Made by a program: the position numbers and the translations under genes. A stretch of DNA of 18,544 nt, from the NCBI GenBank assembly GCA_016209585.1, contig JACQVU010000293.1, positions 1-18,544 of the forward strand. Direction: 5' to 3'. The notes beneath the pieces were generated by a model. It did not search any database, had not been told where the DNA came from, and worked only from the letters and a program-made list of their open reading frames with translations. Shown piece after piece: positions 1 through 8,297 of this stretch (within the stretch, counting starts at the first letter, position 1; the number at the start of each line of letters is the position of its first letter). The stretch is from Planctomycetota bacterium (lineage in GTDB: Bacteria > Planctomycetota > UBA8742 > JACQVU01).

Positions 1-3000
1 GCGCCGGCGTGAAGGCGATCGTCCTCCTGGGCCGCGCCAAGGGCGACGAGGGGCCTTACCGCCGCCTTGGCGAGGAGGTGCGCGGGCGGTTGCAGACCGT
101 GGCGCCCGATCTCGCCGATGGCCGGTGGGACTTCAAGTCGATGGCGGTGGACGGGGCCGGCAACGAGGAGGCGGTGGTCGACAAGCCGCCGCGCGACTAC
201 GTGAAAGACCGCACGGCGCCGGTCATCACGCTCGACAATTTCCGCGACCGCAAGATGCGCTTCGGCGGCGAGGCGAGCGAGCTCGCCTGGCGGGTCGAGG
301 ATCAGAACCTCGGCGCGAACGCCGTCACCATCTGGTTTAACGCCGGCACGGGCTACCTGCCCATCGCCATCGGCCAGCCAGCGACGGGGAAGTTTTCATG
401 GACGATGCCGCGGGTGGACGCCAAGGAGTGCCGGGTGAAGGTGACGGCCACCGACCTGTTCGGCAACGAAGGGGCGGCGGTGAGCGAACCTTTTCCGGTG
501 CAGGGCGATCTTCCGCAGGCGGTGCTTTCGCGGGTGACCATCGAGGGCACGCGCACGCTGTTTGAATACCGTATTCTTAACGAGGGCATCCTGACGCCCC
601 GCACCGTGGAACTCTGGCTGCGTGAGCGCTCCCGCGGCGCGCCGTGGAAACTGGCGGAGGGCGCCATCGTCGATCTGGCTAACTCGCGCATCAATCCGGG
701 CATGTCGCTGCCCAACATCGAGTATGTCTCGCGGGTGCGCACGCGGGAGGGAGTGGATGAACCGGCGCCGGAGGCGCAGACCGCGGCCGAGGTCTCGTTT
801 TTTCAGTTGAATCCGGGGTATTCGGCGCGTCTCGCGGGGTTGTTCAAGGACGGGGAGCCGATCCCGCCCGGCACGGCGCTTCCCGGCGGCGCGCGGATCG
901 TCGTCCGCTGGGACCCGGTCATCGCGGAGTTGCCGCGGAGCGATTTCAAGGTCCGCTTCAGCCTCTCGGTCGACGGCGGGCGCACGTGGCCGGAGAAGTG
1001 CCAGTCGCCTTTCATCGCCTCAGTCAAGGGCGAGAACCCGCGCGAGCCGAACTCGGCGGAGTTCACGCTCCCCGGCGGTCCAGGCAACCCGGAGGAAACG
1101 CACAACCGCGTCATCTTCCGGCTCGAAACGGTGACCAATTTTTATCCCGACACCCCTGGCTTCTCGTACGTTCCCAACCCCTTCACCATCGACTCCGCGC
1201 CCCCGGAAGTGAAGGTGCAAGCGCCCCCGTCCCTCAAGGCCGCCGTCAGCCGGTTGCCGGTGCTGGGGTTCGATCCCGGCGGCGGCCGCATCAAGAGCGT
1301 GGCGCTCTTCCACCGTCGGCAGGGGCAGGCCGCGTGGCAGCGGGGCGACGACCTGCCCTACAAGACCGAGGCGCCCGAGGCCGTTCTGACGCTTCCCGCG
1401 GCTGACGCCGACGGCGCGTATGAACTCTACGTCACGGGCGTTGACGCCCAGGGCAACGGCAGCGCCCCGCCGCCGGTGGAGTACACGGAGGCTGACCGGG
1501 CGAACCCGGCGCACCCCGCTTCGCGCGTGGCGCGGACGGTGGTTGACACGCAGCCGCCGCGTCTGACGCTCGACGCGCCCAAGGGGGGCGAGCGGCGGCG
1601 GGCCGGGGAGAGCACGCGCGTGGCGTGGGCCGGAGCCGACCCGAACCTGGCCGACACGCCCTACTCGCTGGCCTACTCGGCGGACGGCGGCCAGACCTGG
1701 ACCGACATCATCGTGGGCATGCCGAGCGACGTCTCCACCTACGACTGGCGCATCCCGGCCAGCGCCCCGCCGTCGTCGGTCTACCGGTTGCGCGTGTCGG
1801 CGGCGGACCGCGCCGGGAACGTCGTCACCGCCGAGACGGCCGCGACCTTCACCGTGGCTTCGGCGGTGCAGACCCGGGCGGCGGCGGTGAGCGCCAGTGA
1901 TCCCCGGCAGGTGCCGGTGGACGTGTTTTACGAGTACGCCGACCGCGATCCGACCATTCCGGTGAAGCGCGTCACGCTCTACACCCGCAAGGCGGGCGAG
2001 ACCTGGCAGGAGTACCCGGTGCCCGACGAGAACTTCGAGTCGCCGCTGAAGTTCAACCCGGGATCGCCGGGGTATTACGACCTGACGATCGTGGTCGCCA
2101 CGGCCGAGGGGGCGGAAGATCCGCCGCAGGAGGCCGACGCGGGAGAGGTCCAGCGCCAGTTGATCGACTGGGAAGGGCCGGTGTGCAACATCCAGGCCGG
2201 GCCGGACAGCGCCAAACCCCGCGCCAGCGACCTGACGCTGACCTGGGAGGTGAAGGACGCCTTCCTCGACGAGAAGAGCATCGCCATCGACGTGAGCGAC
2301 GAGACGGCCGGCGCCCAGTGGCAACCGCTGATCGCGACGGCGGAACGGAGCGGCTCGCGCGCGGTCCGCGCGCCGGACCGGTCGGGCAGCGTGAAGTACC
2401 GGCTGCGGGCGCGGGACCTGCTGGGCAACGAGGGGCAGGACAGCGTGACGGTGAACGTTCAGGACCTGCCGCGGGTGGCGTTGTCCATCGCCGACGGGCG
2501 GAAGTCGTTCAAGCCGGGCGACCCCATCGTGCTCGAATGGAACGTGGAGACCCCGCGCGCCGAGTTGCAGCGCACCCCCTATCGCCTCTTCCAGAGCCTG
2601 GACGGCGGGCAGACGTGGGAGTTGTACAACGAGTCCCGGCTGTGGGACGCGGCGCAGGCCAGCGCCAAGATTCCGGCGCCCAACGCGGAGTCCGTCAACT
2701 TCCAGTTGCGCCTCGTGGTGGAGAACCAGGCGCGGCTGGCGGGCGAGGCTCGAACTCCGGCGCTGGAAGTGCTCAAGGTGGCCCCCATCGCCGAGATCAC
2801 CGGCCCCCGCCGCTGGACGGAAGCGGGGCCGGCGCCGCTGGCGTGGCGGATGTCGCGCGGTGGGGACCGCACCGAGTACCTGAACCTCTACTACCGGCAC
2901 AAGGCGCCGGGCATCACGTCGGAGTGGAAGCCATGGCGGCCCTACACCGCCGGCCGGGCGGTCGAGCCGATGCGCATCGAGTACCGCGCCGACGGGAAGC

Positions 3001-5768
3001 CGCTGCCTTTCGACCCGGAGGAGCGCGACGGCCTCTACGGCTTCAAACTCGTGGCCTATGACCGGGTGGGCAACCACATTCCCCTTCCCACGGGGGAGGC
3101 CCCGGCGGACTTCATCCTCGACCTCAAACGCGAGCCGGTGACGGTCTCTCCGGCGCCGCTGGCGCGCGCCCATTTCACCCGCACGAAGCAGTGGGTCACC
3201 TGGGTGGCGCCAGACCCCGATCTGCCCGACCGCCCCATCGACATCCTTTTCACGGATCGGTGGCGCGACCACATGCCCGACGACGAGTGGCAGGTCGTCG
3301 CCGTGGACCTGCCCAACGAGGCGCGCGAGCGGCCAGATTACGAGAACACCGGCCAGTTTCTCTGGGAAGTGCCCGACGTCGAGAGCGACCAGTGCGCGCT
3401 CCGCATCCGCGCTCGCGACAAGCGCGAACGTGGCGCCATCTCCTCGCGTGACACGCCGGTTCTCGCCATCACCCGCCCGCGGTACGCCATCTGGCCCGAC
3501 TTCCACGAATACCGCACGCGCGACGTGGGGGCCGCCGTGGGCTTCGGCATTCGCGCGGAGATCGACCCGCGCATCACCCAACGCTTCCCCGGCCTTCTCA
3601 AGAGCACCCCGCGGATCGCCACCGTCTCCATCTGGTATCGCCGCTCCGGCGCCGACGACCCCTACCGCCGGCTGGCGCCCCGCGCGGTCACCTCCACCGC
3701 CGGCTCGGTGGGGTTCTTCCCGCCGGAAGGGGACGGCGCGTACGACATCATCCTGAGCGCGGAAGACATCGTGGGCAACACCTCGCCGCTGCCCGACGCG
3801 CACGCGCGCCCGCAGGCCGTGGCCATCATCGACACGCGGGACCCGGTGGTCACCCTCATCGACAAGACCACCGTCTGGAACCAGGGATTCGTCACCGCCC
3901 CGCGCACCGGCCGGCGCATGCTGCGCTGGTTCGTGGAAGACTCCGGCGCCGTGCTCCCGGCTCGCCCGGTGCGTATCCGCTACTCCAGCCAGGGCGGCGT
4001 GGGGCCGTGGCGGGAAGTGACCGTTCGCGGGCCGGACGGGGAGACGGTCGACGCCTTCCCGGCGGGCACGCGCGAGAAACCGGAGTCCATCGACTTTGAG
4101 TTGCCGGTGGTCGGTGGGGAGTACCGCATTCGCGTGATCGCCACCGACGCCGTGGGCCGCACGGGCTTCGACGAGAATTCGCGCTCCTTCCGCGTGGATC
4201 GCGACCCGCCCCGGGCGCGGGTGCTGGGGCCGCGGTTCGTCACCCGTTATCAATTGAAAGACCCGAACCCCTTCGCCCCCGGTCGCGCGCCCCAGGTGCG
4301 GTTCGACGTGAACTACGAGGCCGCCGACGACCTCTCGCAGGTGGCCGAAGTCTACGTCGTCCTGCTCAAACGCTCCCCGCCCGGCGCCGTCGGCGGGCGC
4401 GGGGCGGTGCTGGCCTTCGCCCGCGACGACGACGTGCTCTCGCCCTGCGCGGTGGATCTCTCCGACCCGCAGTACCGCGACGGCGAGTATCTCATCGCCT
4501 GCGTGGCGCGCGACGCCTCGGGGAACTTCAGCCTCTCGCCGGGCGCGCTGCGCTCGCCACCCCTGGCGCCGGCCGGCGCCGCCGAGGCCGCGAGCGATCC
4601 GGATCGCGCGATGGATTGGGACGAACTGATCCGCCTGGTCCGCGCCCGCGCCGACCAGGCCCCCGCCACCCTGGAGGCGATGTTCACGCACTCGCTCTCC
4701 GTGGACCTCACCCCGCTCCAGGTGCGCCTTCACCCCTTCCCCGACCCCACGTCACATCCCGACTTCATCGTCACCGGCGGCGTGGCCTACCCGCTGCGCT
4801 ACCAGGTCACCGCGCCCGCGGTCACCGACGTCGTCCTCCGCCTGGAGTACAGCCTGGACGCGGGCAACACCTGGCAGTTCGAGCGGGGGGAGGGGCGCGG
4901 CGAACGCTGGTACCGGCGCGGGGCGCGCCTGGCCGACGCGGCGGGCGAGTTCAACTGGTTCGCGCCGCTGGTCACCACGCGGGGTCGCACGGCGCAACTG
5001 CGCCTCGTGGCCGCCCTCATGGCGCAGGTGCTGCCCGACCCCTACGCGGCCGATGCCGCCACCGCCCCCGGCGCGGATCACCCCAACTACCGGCTCATCC
5101 ACCGCTCCACCGAGCCGGCCATGTCGAGCCTCTTTCAGATCGACAGCGCGCGACCGGTGGTCGCCGCCGTGCCGGCGCCGGCGCCCCCGCCCCCGGAAAT
5201 GGGCGCGCGTCCAGGTGAGAAGGGGCGCCACTACGCCGATCTGCTCGCCAAGGGCCGGCAAGACATCGCGCTGGGCCGGACGGAATCCGCCGTGCGCCTG
5301 CTGCGCCAGGCCGCCGCCGAACCGGAGGCCGACGCTGAAGGGCTGATGCTGCTGGCCAGGGCGCTGCGTCTCTCCCGGAGCGCCGACGTGGAAGAGATGC
5401 GCCGCCTGCTCCGGTTCGCGCTGCGCCTGTCGGCTGGTTTCGGGGCGGCGCACTACGAACTCGGGTTGCACGCCTTCAACGAATCCGACTGGGAAGAGGC
5501 GCGCGAGCAGTTCGTTCGCGCGCTCGACGCCGACGCCGACAACACCGAGTACCGCACCTGGCTGGGCGTCACCCTTTACCGCCGCGCGCGGCCGGGCGAC
5601 ATGCAAATGGCCAGCGTCCATTTCCGGGCGGTGCTCGCCAGGGAGCCTGACAACCTCACCGTGCTTCGCTTCTACCGCGCCGCGACCGCGCGCCTCGGCT
5701 TCGCCGACGAGGTGGAGCGCGCCGACCGCGCCATCGCCGCCGCCGAGGGAGTTCCCAAGGGTGAGTGA
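1..5768 (+). CDS. Giant Ig-like repeat protein with Asp-box motifs and C-terminal TPR (5' end missing)
   Basis: The reading frame is open at the left edge, and the first residues lie in the middle of a repeat module, so the true start is upstream; the GTG at 9 is only the first in-window start. Over 1,900 residues are visible. Two module types roughly alternate. One runs 'strand, L-Y-R, W, DGxY, AxDxxGN' (near residues 1-52, 425-490, 650-705, 956-1022, 1205-1258 and 1444-1508, counting from 9). The other begins with PPxVxL and an LxW core. Four copies of SxDxGxTW, the Asp-box seen in sialidase-type propellers and other extracellular proteins, lie near residues 320, 557, 863 and 1615. Residues about 1738-1915 are TPR-like helical repeats (for example AHYELGLHAFNESDWEEA). 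No membrane segment is visible in this part. I infer an envelope or extracellular structural or adhesive protein; the exact function is not recognised. It overlaps the next gene by 8 bases. Confidence 0.85.
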   Translation, partial: AGVKAIVLLGRAKGDEGPYRRLGEEVRGRLQTVAPDLADGRWDFKSMAVDGAGNEEAVVDKPPRDYVKDRTAPVITLDNFRDRKMRFGGEASELAWRVEDQNLGANAVTIWFNAGTGYLPIAIGQPATGKFSWTMPRVDAKECRVKVTATDLFGNEGAAVSEPFPVQGDLPQAVLSRVTIEGTRTLFEYRILNEGILTPRTVELWLRERSRGAPWKLAEGAIVDLANSRINPGMSLPNIEYVSRVRTREGVDEPAPEAQTAAEVSFFQLNPGYSARLAGLFKDGEPIPPGTALPGGARIVVRWDPVIAELPRSDFKVRFSLSVDGGRTWPEKCQSPFIASVKGENPREPNSAEFTLPGGPGNPEETHNRVIFRLETVTNFYPDTPGFSYVPNPFTIDSAPPEVKVQAPPSLKAAVSRLPVLGFDPGGGRIKSVALFHRRQGQAAWQRGDDLPYKTEAPEAVLTLPAADADGAYELYVTGVDAQGNGSAPPPVEYTEADRANPAHPASRVARTVVDTQPPRLTLDAPKGGERRRAGESTRVAWAGADPNLADTPYSLAYSADGGQTWTDIIVGMPSDVSTYDWRIPASAPPSSVYRLRVSAADRAGNVVTAETAATFTVASAVQTRAAAVSASDPRQVPVDVFYEYADRDPTIPVKRVTLYTRKAGETWQEYPVPDENFESPLKFNPGSPGYYDLTIVVATAEGAEDPPQEADAGEVQRQLIDWEGPVCNIQAGPDSAKPRASDLTLTWEVKDAFLDEKSIAIDVSDETAGAQWQPLIATAERSGSRAVRAPDRSGSVKYRLRARDLLGNEGQDSVTVNVQDLPRVALSIADGRKSFKPGDPIVLEWNVETPRAELQRTPYRLFQSLDGGQTWELYNESRLWDAAQASAKIPAPNAESVNFQLRLVVENQARLAGEARTPALEVLKVAPIAEITGPRRWTEAGPAPLAWRMSRGGDRTEYLNLYYRHKAPGITSEWKPWRPYTAGRAVEPMRIEYRADGKPLPFDPEERDGLYGFKLVAYDRVGNHIPLPTGEAPADFILDLKREPVTVSPAPLARAHFTRTKQWVTWVAPDPDLPDRPIDILFTDRWRDHMPDDEWQVVAVDLPNEARERPDYENTGQFLWEVPDVESDQCALRIRARDKRERGAISSRDTPVLAITRPRYAIWPDFHEYRTRDVGAAVGFGIRAEIDPRITQRFPGLLKSTPRIATVSIWYRRSGADDPYRRLAPRAVTSTAGSVGFFPPEGDGAYDIILSAEDIVGNTSPLPDAHARPQAVAIIDTRDPVVTLIDKTTVWNQGFVTAPRTGRRMLRWFVEDSGAVLPARPVRIRYSSQGGVGPWREVTVRGPDGETVDAFPAGTREKPESIDFELPVVGGEYRIRVIATDAVGRTGFDENSRSFRVDRDPPRARVLGPRFVTRYQLKDPNPFAPGRAPQVRFDVNYEAADDLSQVAEVYVVLLKRSPPGAVGGRGAVLAFARDDDVLSPCAVDLSDPQYRDGEYLIACVARDASGNFSLSPGALRSPPLAPAGAAEAASDPDRAMDWDELIRLVRARADQAPATLEAMFTHSLSVDLTPLQVRLHPFPDPTSHPDFIVTGGVAYPLRYQVTAPAVTDVVLRLEYSLDAGNTWQFERGEGRGERWYRRGARLADAAGEFNWFAPLVTTRGRTAQLRLVAALMAQVLPDPYAADAATAPGADHPNYRLIHRSTEPAMSSLFQIDSARPVVAAVPAPAPPPPEMGARPGEKGRHYADLLAKGRQDIALGRTESAVRLLRQAAAEPEADAEGLMLLARALRLSRSADVEEMRRLLRFALRLSAGFGAAHYELGLHAFNESDWEEAREQFVRALDADADNTEYRTWLGVTLYRRARPGDMQMASVHFRAVLAREPDNLTVLRFYRAATARLGFADEVERADRAIAAAEGVPKGE

Positions 5769-6171
5769 ACGCGCCCCCGGCTCCACGTCATCAACCCCGA
5801 AAGATATCCCGGCAGACGCCACGAACCCGGCGTCGCCCGCTGGGGCTGAAGGAGGGCCCGCGCTGAACCGCGCGCGGGCGCGGGCGCGCCGCATGGCTCT
5901 TTTGTACGTCGCCCGCGGCCCCTACCGGCTGCACCCCGATCCCCGCCGGGTTGACGCCATCATCGCCGGGTTGGCCCGCAACCAGGTGCGCCACGGGGCC
6001 ATGTACTGCCCCTGCATGCCGATCGAAGAATCGCTGGCGCGCGGCGCGAAGAACGTCTGCCCTTGCGAGGCCCACCACCGCGACATCGCCCAAGGCGGCT
6101 GCTGCGAGTGCGCCTTCTTCGTCAGCCCGGAGTACGCCGCGCGCGCGGGGGCGCCGACTGGCCAGGCGTAG
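5761..6171 (+). CDS. Ferredoxin-thioredoxin reductase catalytic-chain-like iron-sulfur protein
   Basis: The 136-residue product carries the cysteine signature of the ferredoxin-thioredoxin reductase catalytic (beta) chain: CPC at about residues 82-84, a second CPC 14 residues later, and CEC after a further 12 residues, preceded by one extra Cys. In this family four of these cysteines hold a 4Fe-4S cluster and two form the redox disulfide that reduces thioredoxin-like partners. The 12-residue second spacing resembles non-photosynthetic bacterial and archaeal members rather than plants (from memory). The GTG start at 5761 has GAGGGA 10 bases upstream and overlaps the preceding gene. An ATG at 5893 is an alternative giving about 92 residues, close to the core family length, so the low-complexity first 44 residues may be untranslated. 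The last residues (about GAPTGQA) come from a short tandem repeat. No ferredoxin, thioredoxin or variable-chain gene lies in the window. Confidence 0.85.
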   Translation: MSERAPGSTSSTPKDIPADATNPASPAGAEGGPALNRARARARRMALLYVARGPYRLHPDPRRVDAIIAGLARNQVRHGAMYCPCMPIEESLARGAKNVCPCEAHHRDIAQGGCCECAFFVSPEYAARAGAPTGQA

Positions 6172-6230
6172 GGGCGCCCCTCGTGGGCGCCGACCGGACG
6201 TCCGTAGGGGCGCGCCCTGGTGGGCGCCCG
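6150..6230 (+). repeat. GC-rich tandem repeat, 36-37 base units
   Basis: Two similar units, 6150-6185 (36 bases) and 6186-6222 (37 bases), each start GGCGCCGAC, contain CGTAGGGGCG near the middle and end in a CGTG or GGTG step. A third partial GGCGCCCGG follows. Each unit can fold because GGGCGCC-type segments are self-complementary. Similar 'GTAGGGGCG...GGGCGCC' intergenic repeats occur widely in uncultured bacterial genomes (from memory). The array fills most of the gap between the FTR-like gene and the HDOD gene, and its first unit supplies the end of the FTR-like reading frame. Confidence 0.75.
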
Positions 6231-6269
6231 GCACGTCGCGCGGGCGCCGAGAACGGTCAAGACGCATTG

Positions 6270-7184
6270 ATGCCCTCCCGCGCCGAAGCCATCGCCAAAA
6301 CCATCCGCGAACGGGTGCGCGATGTCACCGTGCTGCCCACGCTGCCCGTGGTGGTCGAGCGGTTGCGAGAGGCCCTCGCCGGCTCGGAGAGCAACGCCGC
6401 CCAGGTCGCGGAGATCATCCGCGGCGATCCCCCGCTCATGGCGCGCGTGTTGCGGCTCGCCGGATCGTCGTTCTACACGCCGGCCGGCGCGCCGCTGGGC
6501 GCCAAGAACCTCTCCCTGGCCATCGTCCGCCTCGGGTTCGACACCCTGCGCGAGATCGGCGTCACCACCGGCGTCATCCGCGCCTTCCACCACATGCACT
6601 TCGGCGCCTTCCGGCGCGAAGAGTTCTGGCGCCACTCCATTCTCACCGCCGTCTGCGCCGAGTCGCTGGCGGTGTACTCCGATGGTCTCACCGCCGTGCT
6701 CCCCTCGGAACTCTACGTCGCCGGCCTGCTGCACGACATCGGCATGATCTTCCTCGACCAGTTCTTCAACGACGAGTTCACGGCGGTGATGCTGCTGTCG
6801 CGCTCCAGCCAGACCGCGGCGCCGGCGGTGGAGCGCGCATGGCTGGGCATCGATCACGCCGAGGTCGGCGCGCTCATGGTCGAGCAATGGGGCATGTCGC
6901 CGCTCATCACCCACGCCGTCCGGCGCCACCACGATGACTTGTGGGAACCAGACGGCCGCGCCCCGGCCGAAGCCCGGGACACCGCCGCCCGGGTCGTCAA
7001 CGTGGCCAACCGCATCGCCCGGCTGCCGGAGTACGGCTTCGGCAGGAAGGGCGGCACGGTGGTGCTCTCGCGGTCGTTGCTCGCCGGCATCGGCGTGCCG
7101 ATCGAGCGCGCCGGCCGCGTCCGCGACCGCATCGACGACGAGGTGCGCCAGTCGGAGGTCTTCGCGCTGGTCGATGTCAACTGA
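6270..7184 (+). CDS. HDOD-domain signalling protein
   Basis: This is a 304-residue, single-domain HDOD protein. It opens with the family hallmark LPTLPVVVERL (residues 22-32), followed by the NAAQVAEIIRGDPPLMARVLRLA helix pair near 42-64. HD-type residues are kept at H122, H155-D156 (in LLHDIG), H196 (in DHAEVG) and H220-H221. The last metal-site Asp of true HD phosphohydrolases is replaced by Asn (VANRIA near 245), as is usual in HDOD proteins, which mostly act as regulatory or signalling modules rather than proven hydrolases. No receiver, GGDEF or other output domain is fused. The ATG at 6270 places the HDOD core at its normal distance from the N-terminus; there is no strong Shine-Dalgarno, and upstream in-frame starts fall in the repeat. 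It sits between the FTR-like and TPR genes, probably in the same transcript. Confidence 0.9.
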   Translation: MPSRAEAIAKTIRERVRDVTVLPTLPVVVERLREALAGSESNAAQVAEIIRGDPPLMARVLRLAGSSFYTPAGAPLGAKNLSLAIVRLGFDTLREIGVTTGVIRAFHHMHFGAFRREEFWRHSILTAVCAESLAVYSDGLTAVLPSELYVAGLLHDIGMIFLDQFFNDEFTAVMLLSRSSQTAAPAVERAWLGIDHAEVGALMVEQWGMSPLITHAVRRHHDDLWEPDGRAPAEARDTAARVVNVANRIARLPEYGFGRKGGTVVLSRSLLAGIGVPIERAGRVRDRIDDEVRQSEVFALVDVN

Positions 7185-7205
7185 TCGCCGGCCAGCAGCA
7201 CCAAG

Positions 7206-8297
7206 ATGTTCCAGAGGTTCGTCCACCATCTCTCCCGCCTGCGCGCCGACTGGCTGCTGGTGGCCGTCGTCTGCGTGGGGATCGCCGCGCGCGCCGCGTA
7301 CGTCTCGTGGGGCTTCGACGCTCGCTCCCGCGCCGCCGCCGCCGGGGAGCAACCCCGCGCCGCGCGGGACCGGGCCGCGCGCCAGGAGGCCGAGACCCTG
7401 GTGCGCGAGGCGCTGCGCCTGACCCCGCGCGACCCGGACGTCGCCGAGCGCCCGGCCGACGTCCAGGCCAACCTCCTGGAGACGGCCTTCGCCATCCACT
7501 CCTATGAAACATGCCTCGATGTCGATCCCCGGCGCGTGACCGCCCGGTTGAAACTCGGTGAACTGCTCACGGCCGGGAACTTCCTCGACAAGGCCGAGCG
7601 TCTCTATCGCGACGGCCTTGAACTCCACCGCCGCCACGCCGCGCTGGAGGAGGGGCTGGCCGCCGTGCTGGTGGCCAAGGGCGATCCGGCGTCCGCGGCC
7701 AGCCTGCTGACGGCGCTGCTCGCCCGCGAGCCGACCCGCCCGCGGGCCAACATGCAGATCGCGCGCATCTTCGCCGCCGCGGCTGACCGCACCACGATTG
7801 GCGACGCCGCGCGCCACTACGAGGCCGCTCTCGCCCACCTGCCGCCCGGAGGCGGGGAAGGGCAGTTCAGCCACGCGGCCTGCCTTTCGGAACTGGGCCT
7901 GACACTGGCCCGGATCGACGAGCGCGCGGCCGACGCCGAGGCGCGGCTGAAAGAGGCCGTCGAGGCCGCGCCGCGCTCCGTCACCTATCGGCTCAACCTC
8001 GCCCAGTTCTACCGCCTCCAGAAACGGCGCGACGAGGCTGAAAAGGCCGTGAACGCCGCGCTTTCGATGGACCCGGCCTCGGTCGACGCCACCACCGTGC
8101 TGGTCCTTTTGCATCTCGACCGCGGGGAGATCGTCCGCGCGCGCGACGCCGCCGACCGTCTGATGTTGCGCCGGCCGGAGGAACACGCCAGACTCTCCCG
8201 CATGATCGAGGACTACGTCGCCCACCACAAGTACCCTTCCCGCGAGGAAGAGGAGCGGGATCGCGCCCGCCAGCGCGCCCAAGAGGGCGATCAATGA
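7206..8297 (+). CDS. Membrane-anchored TPR protein
   Basis: The 363-residue product has one N-terminal hydrophobic segment (about residues 15-33) after a short basic stretch, suggesting a signal anchor with the rest outside the cytoplasm. An Ala/Arg-rich linker (36-62) leads to TPR-like helix pairs from about 92 to 325, with typical pieces such as ARLKLGELLTAGNFLDKAERLY and NLAQFYRLQKRRDEAEKAVNAAL. The tail from about 345 is highly charged. Such proteins scaffold envelope complexes and often occur beside polysaccharide assembly genes. Its stop overlaps the next gene's start (ATGA), arguing for translational coupling with the polysaccharide-export gene. The specific partner cannot be named. 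Confidence 0.85.
   Translation: MFQRFVHHLSRLRADWLLVAVVCVGIAARAAYVSWGFDARSRAAAAGEQPRAARDRAARQEAETLVREALRLTPRDPDVAERPADVQANLLETAFAIHSYETCLDVDPRRVTARLKLGELLTAGNFLDKAERLYRDGLELHRRHAALEEGLAAVLVAKGDPASAASLLTALLAREPTRPRANMQIARIFAAAADRTTIGDAARHYEAALAHLPPGGGEGQFSHAACLSELGLTLARIDERAADAEARLKEAVEAAPRSVTYRLNLAQFYRLQKRRDEAEKAVNAALSMDPASVDATTVLVLLHLDRGEIVRARDAADRLMLRRPEEHARLSRMIEDYVAHHKYPSREEEERDRARQRAQEGDQ

Noticed and set aside
1020..4733. Very long minus-strand open frame (1,237 codons) opposite the giant repeat gene
   Set aside because: It is Arg/Gly/His-rich and lacks any domain. Long antisense frames are expected in high-GC genes, and the plus-strand frame has clear repeated modules.
5922..8294. Long minus-strand open frame (790 codons) opposite the FTR, HDOD and TPR genes
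   Set aside because: The plus strand carries three recognisable families with operon-like spacing. The minus frame is low-complexity and includes the translated intergenic repeat.
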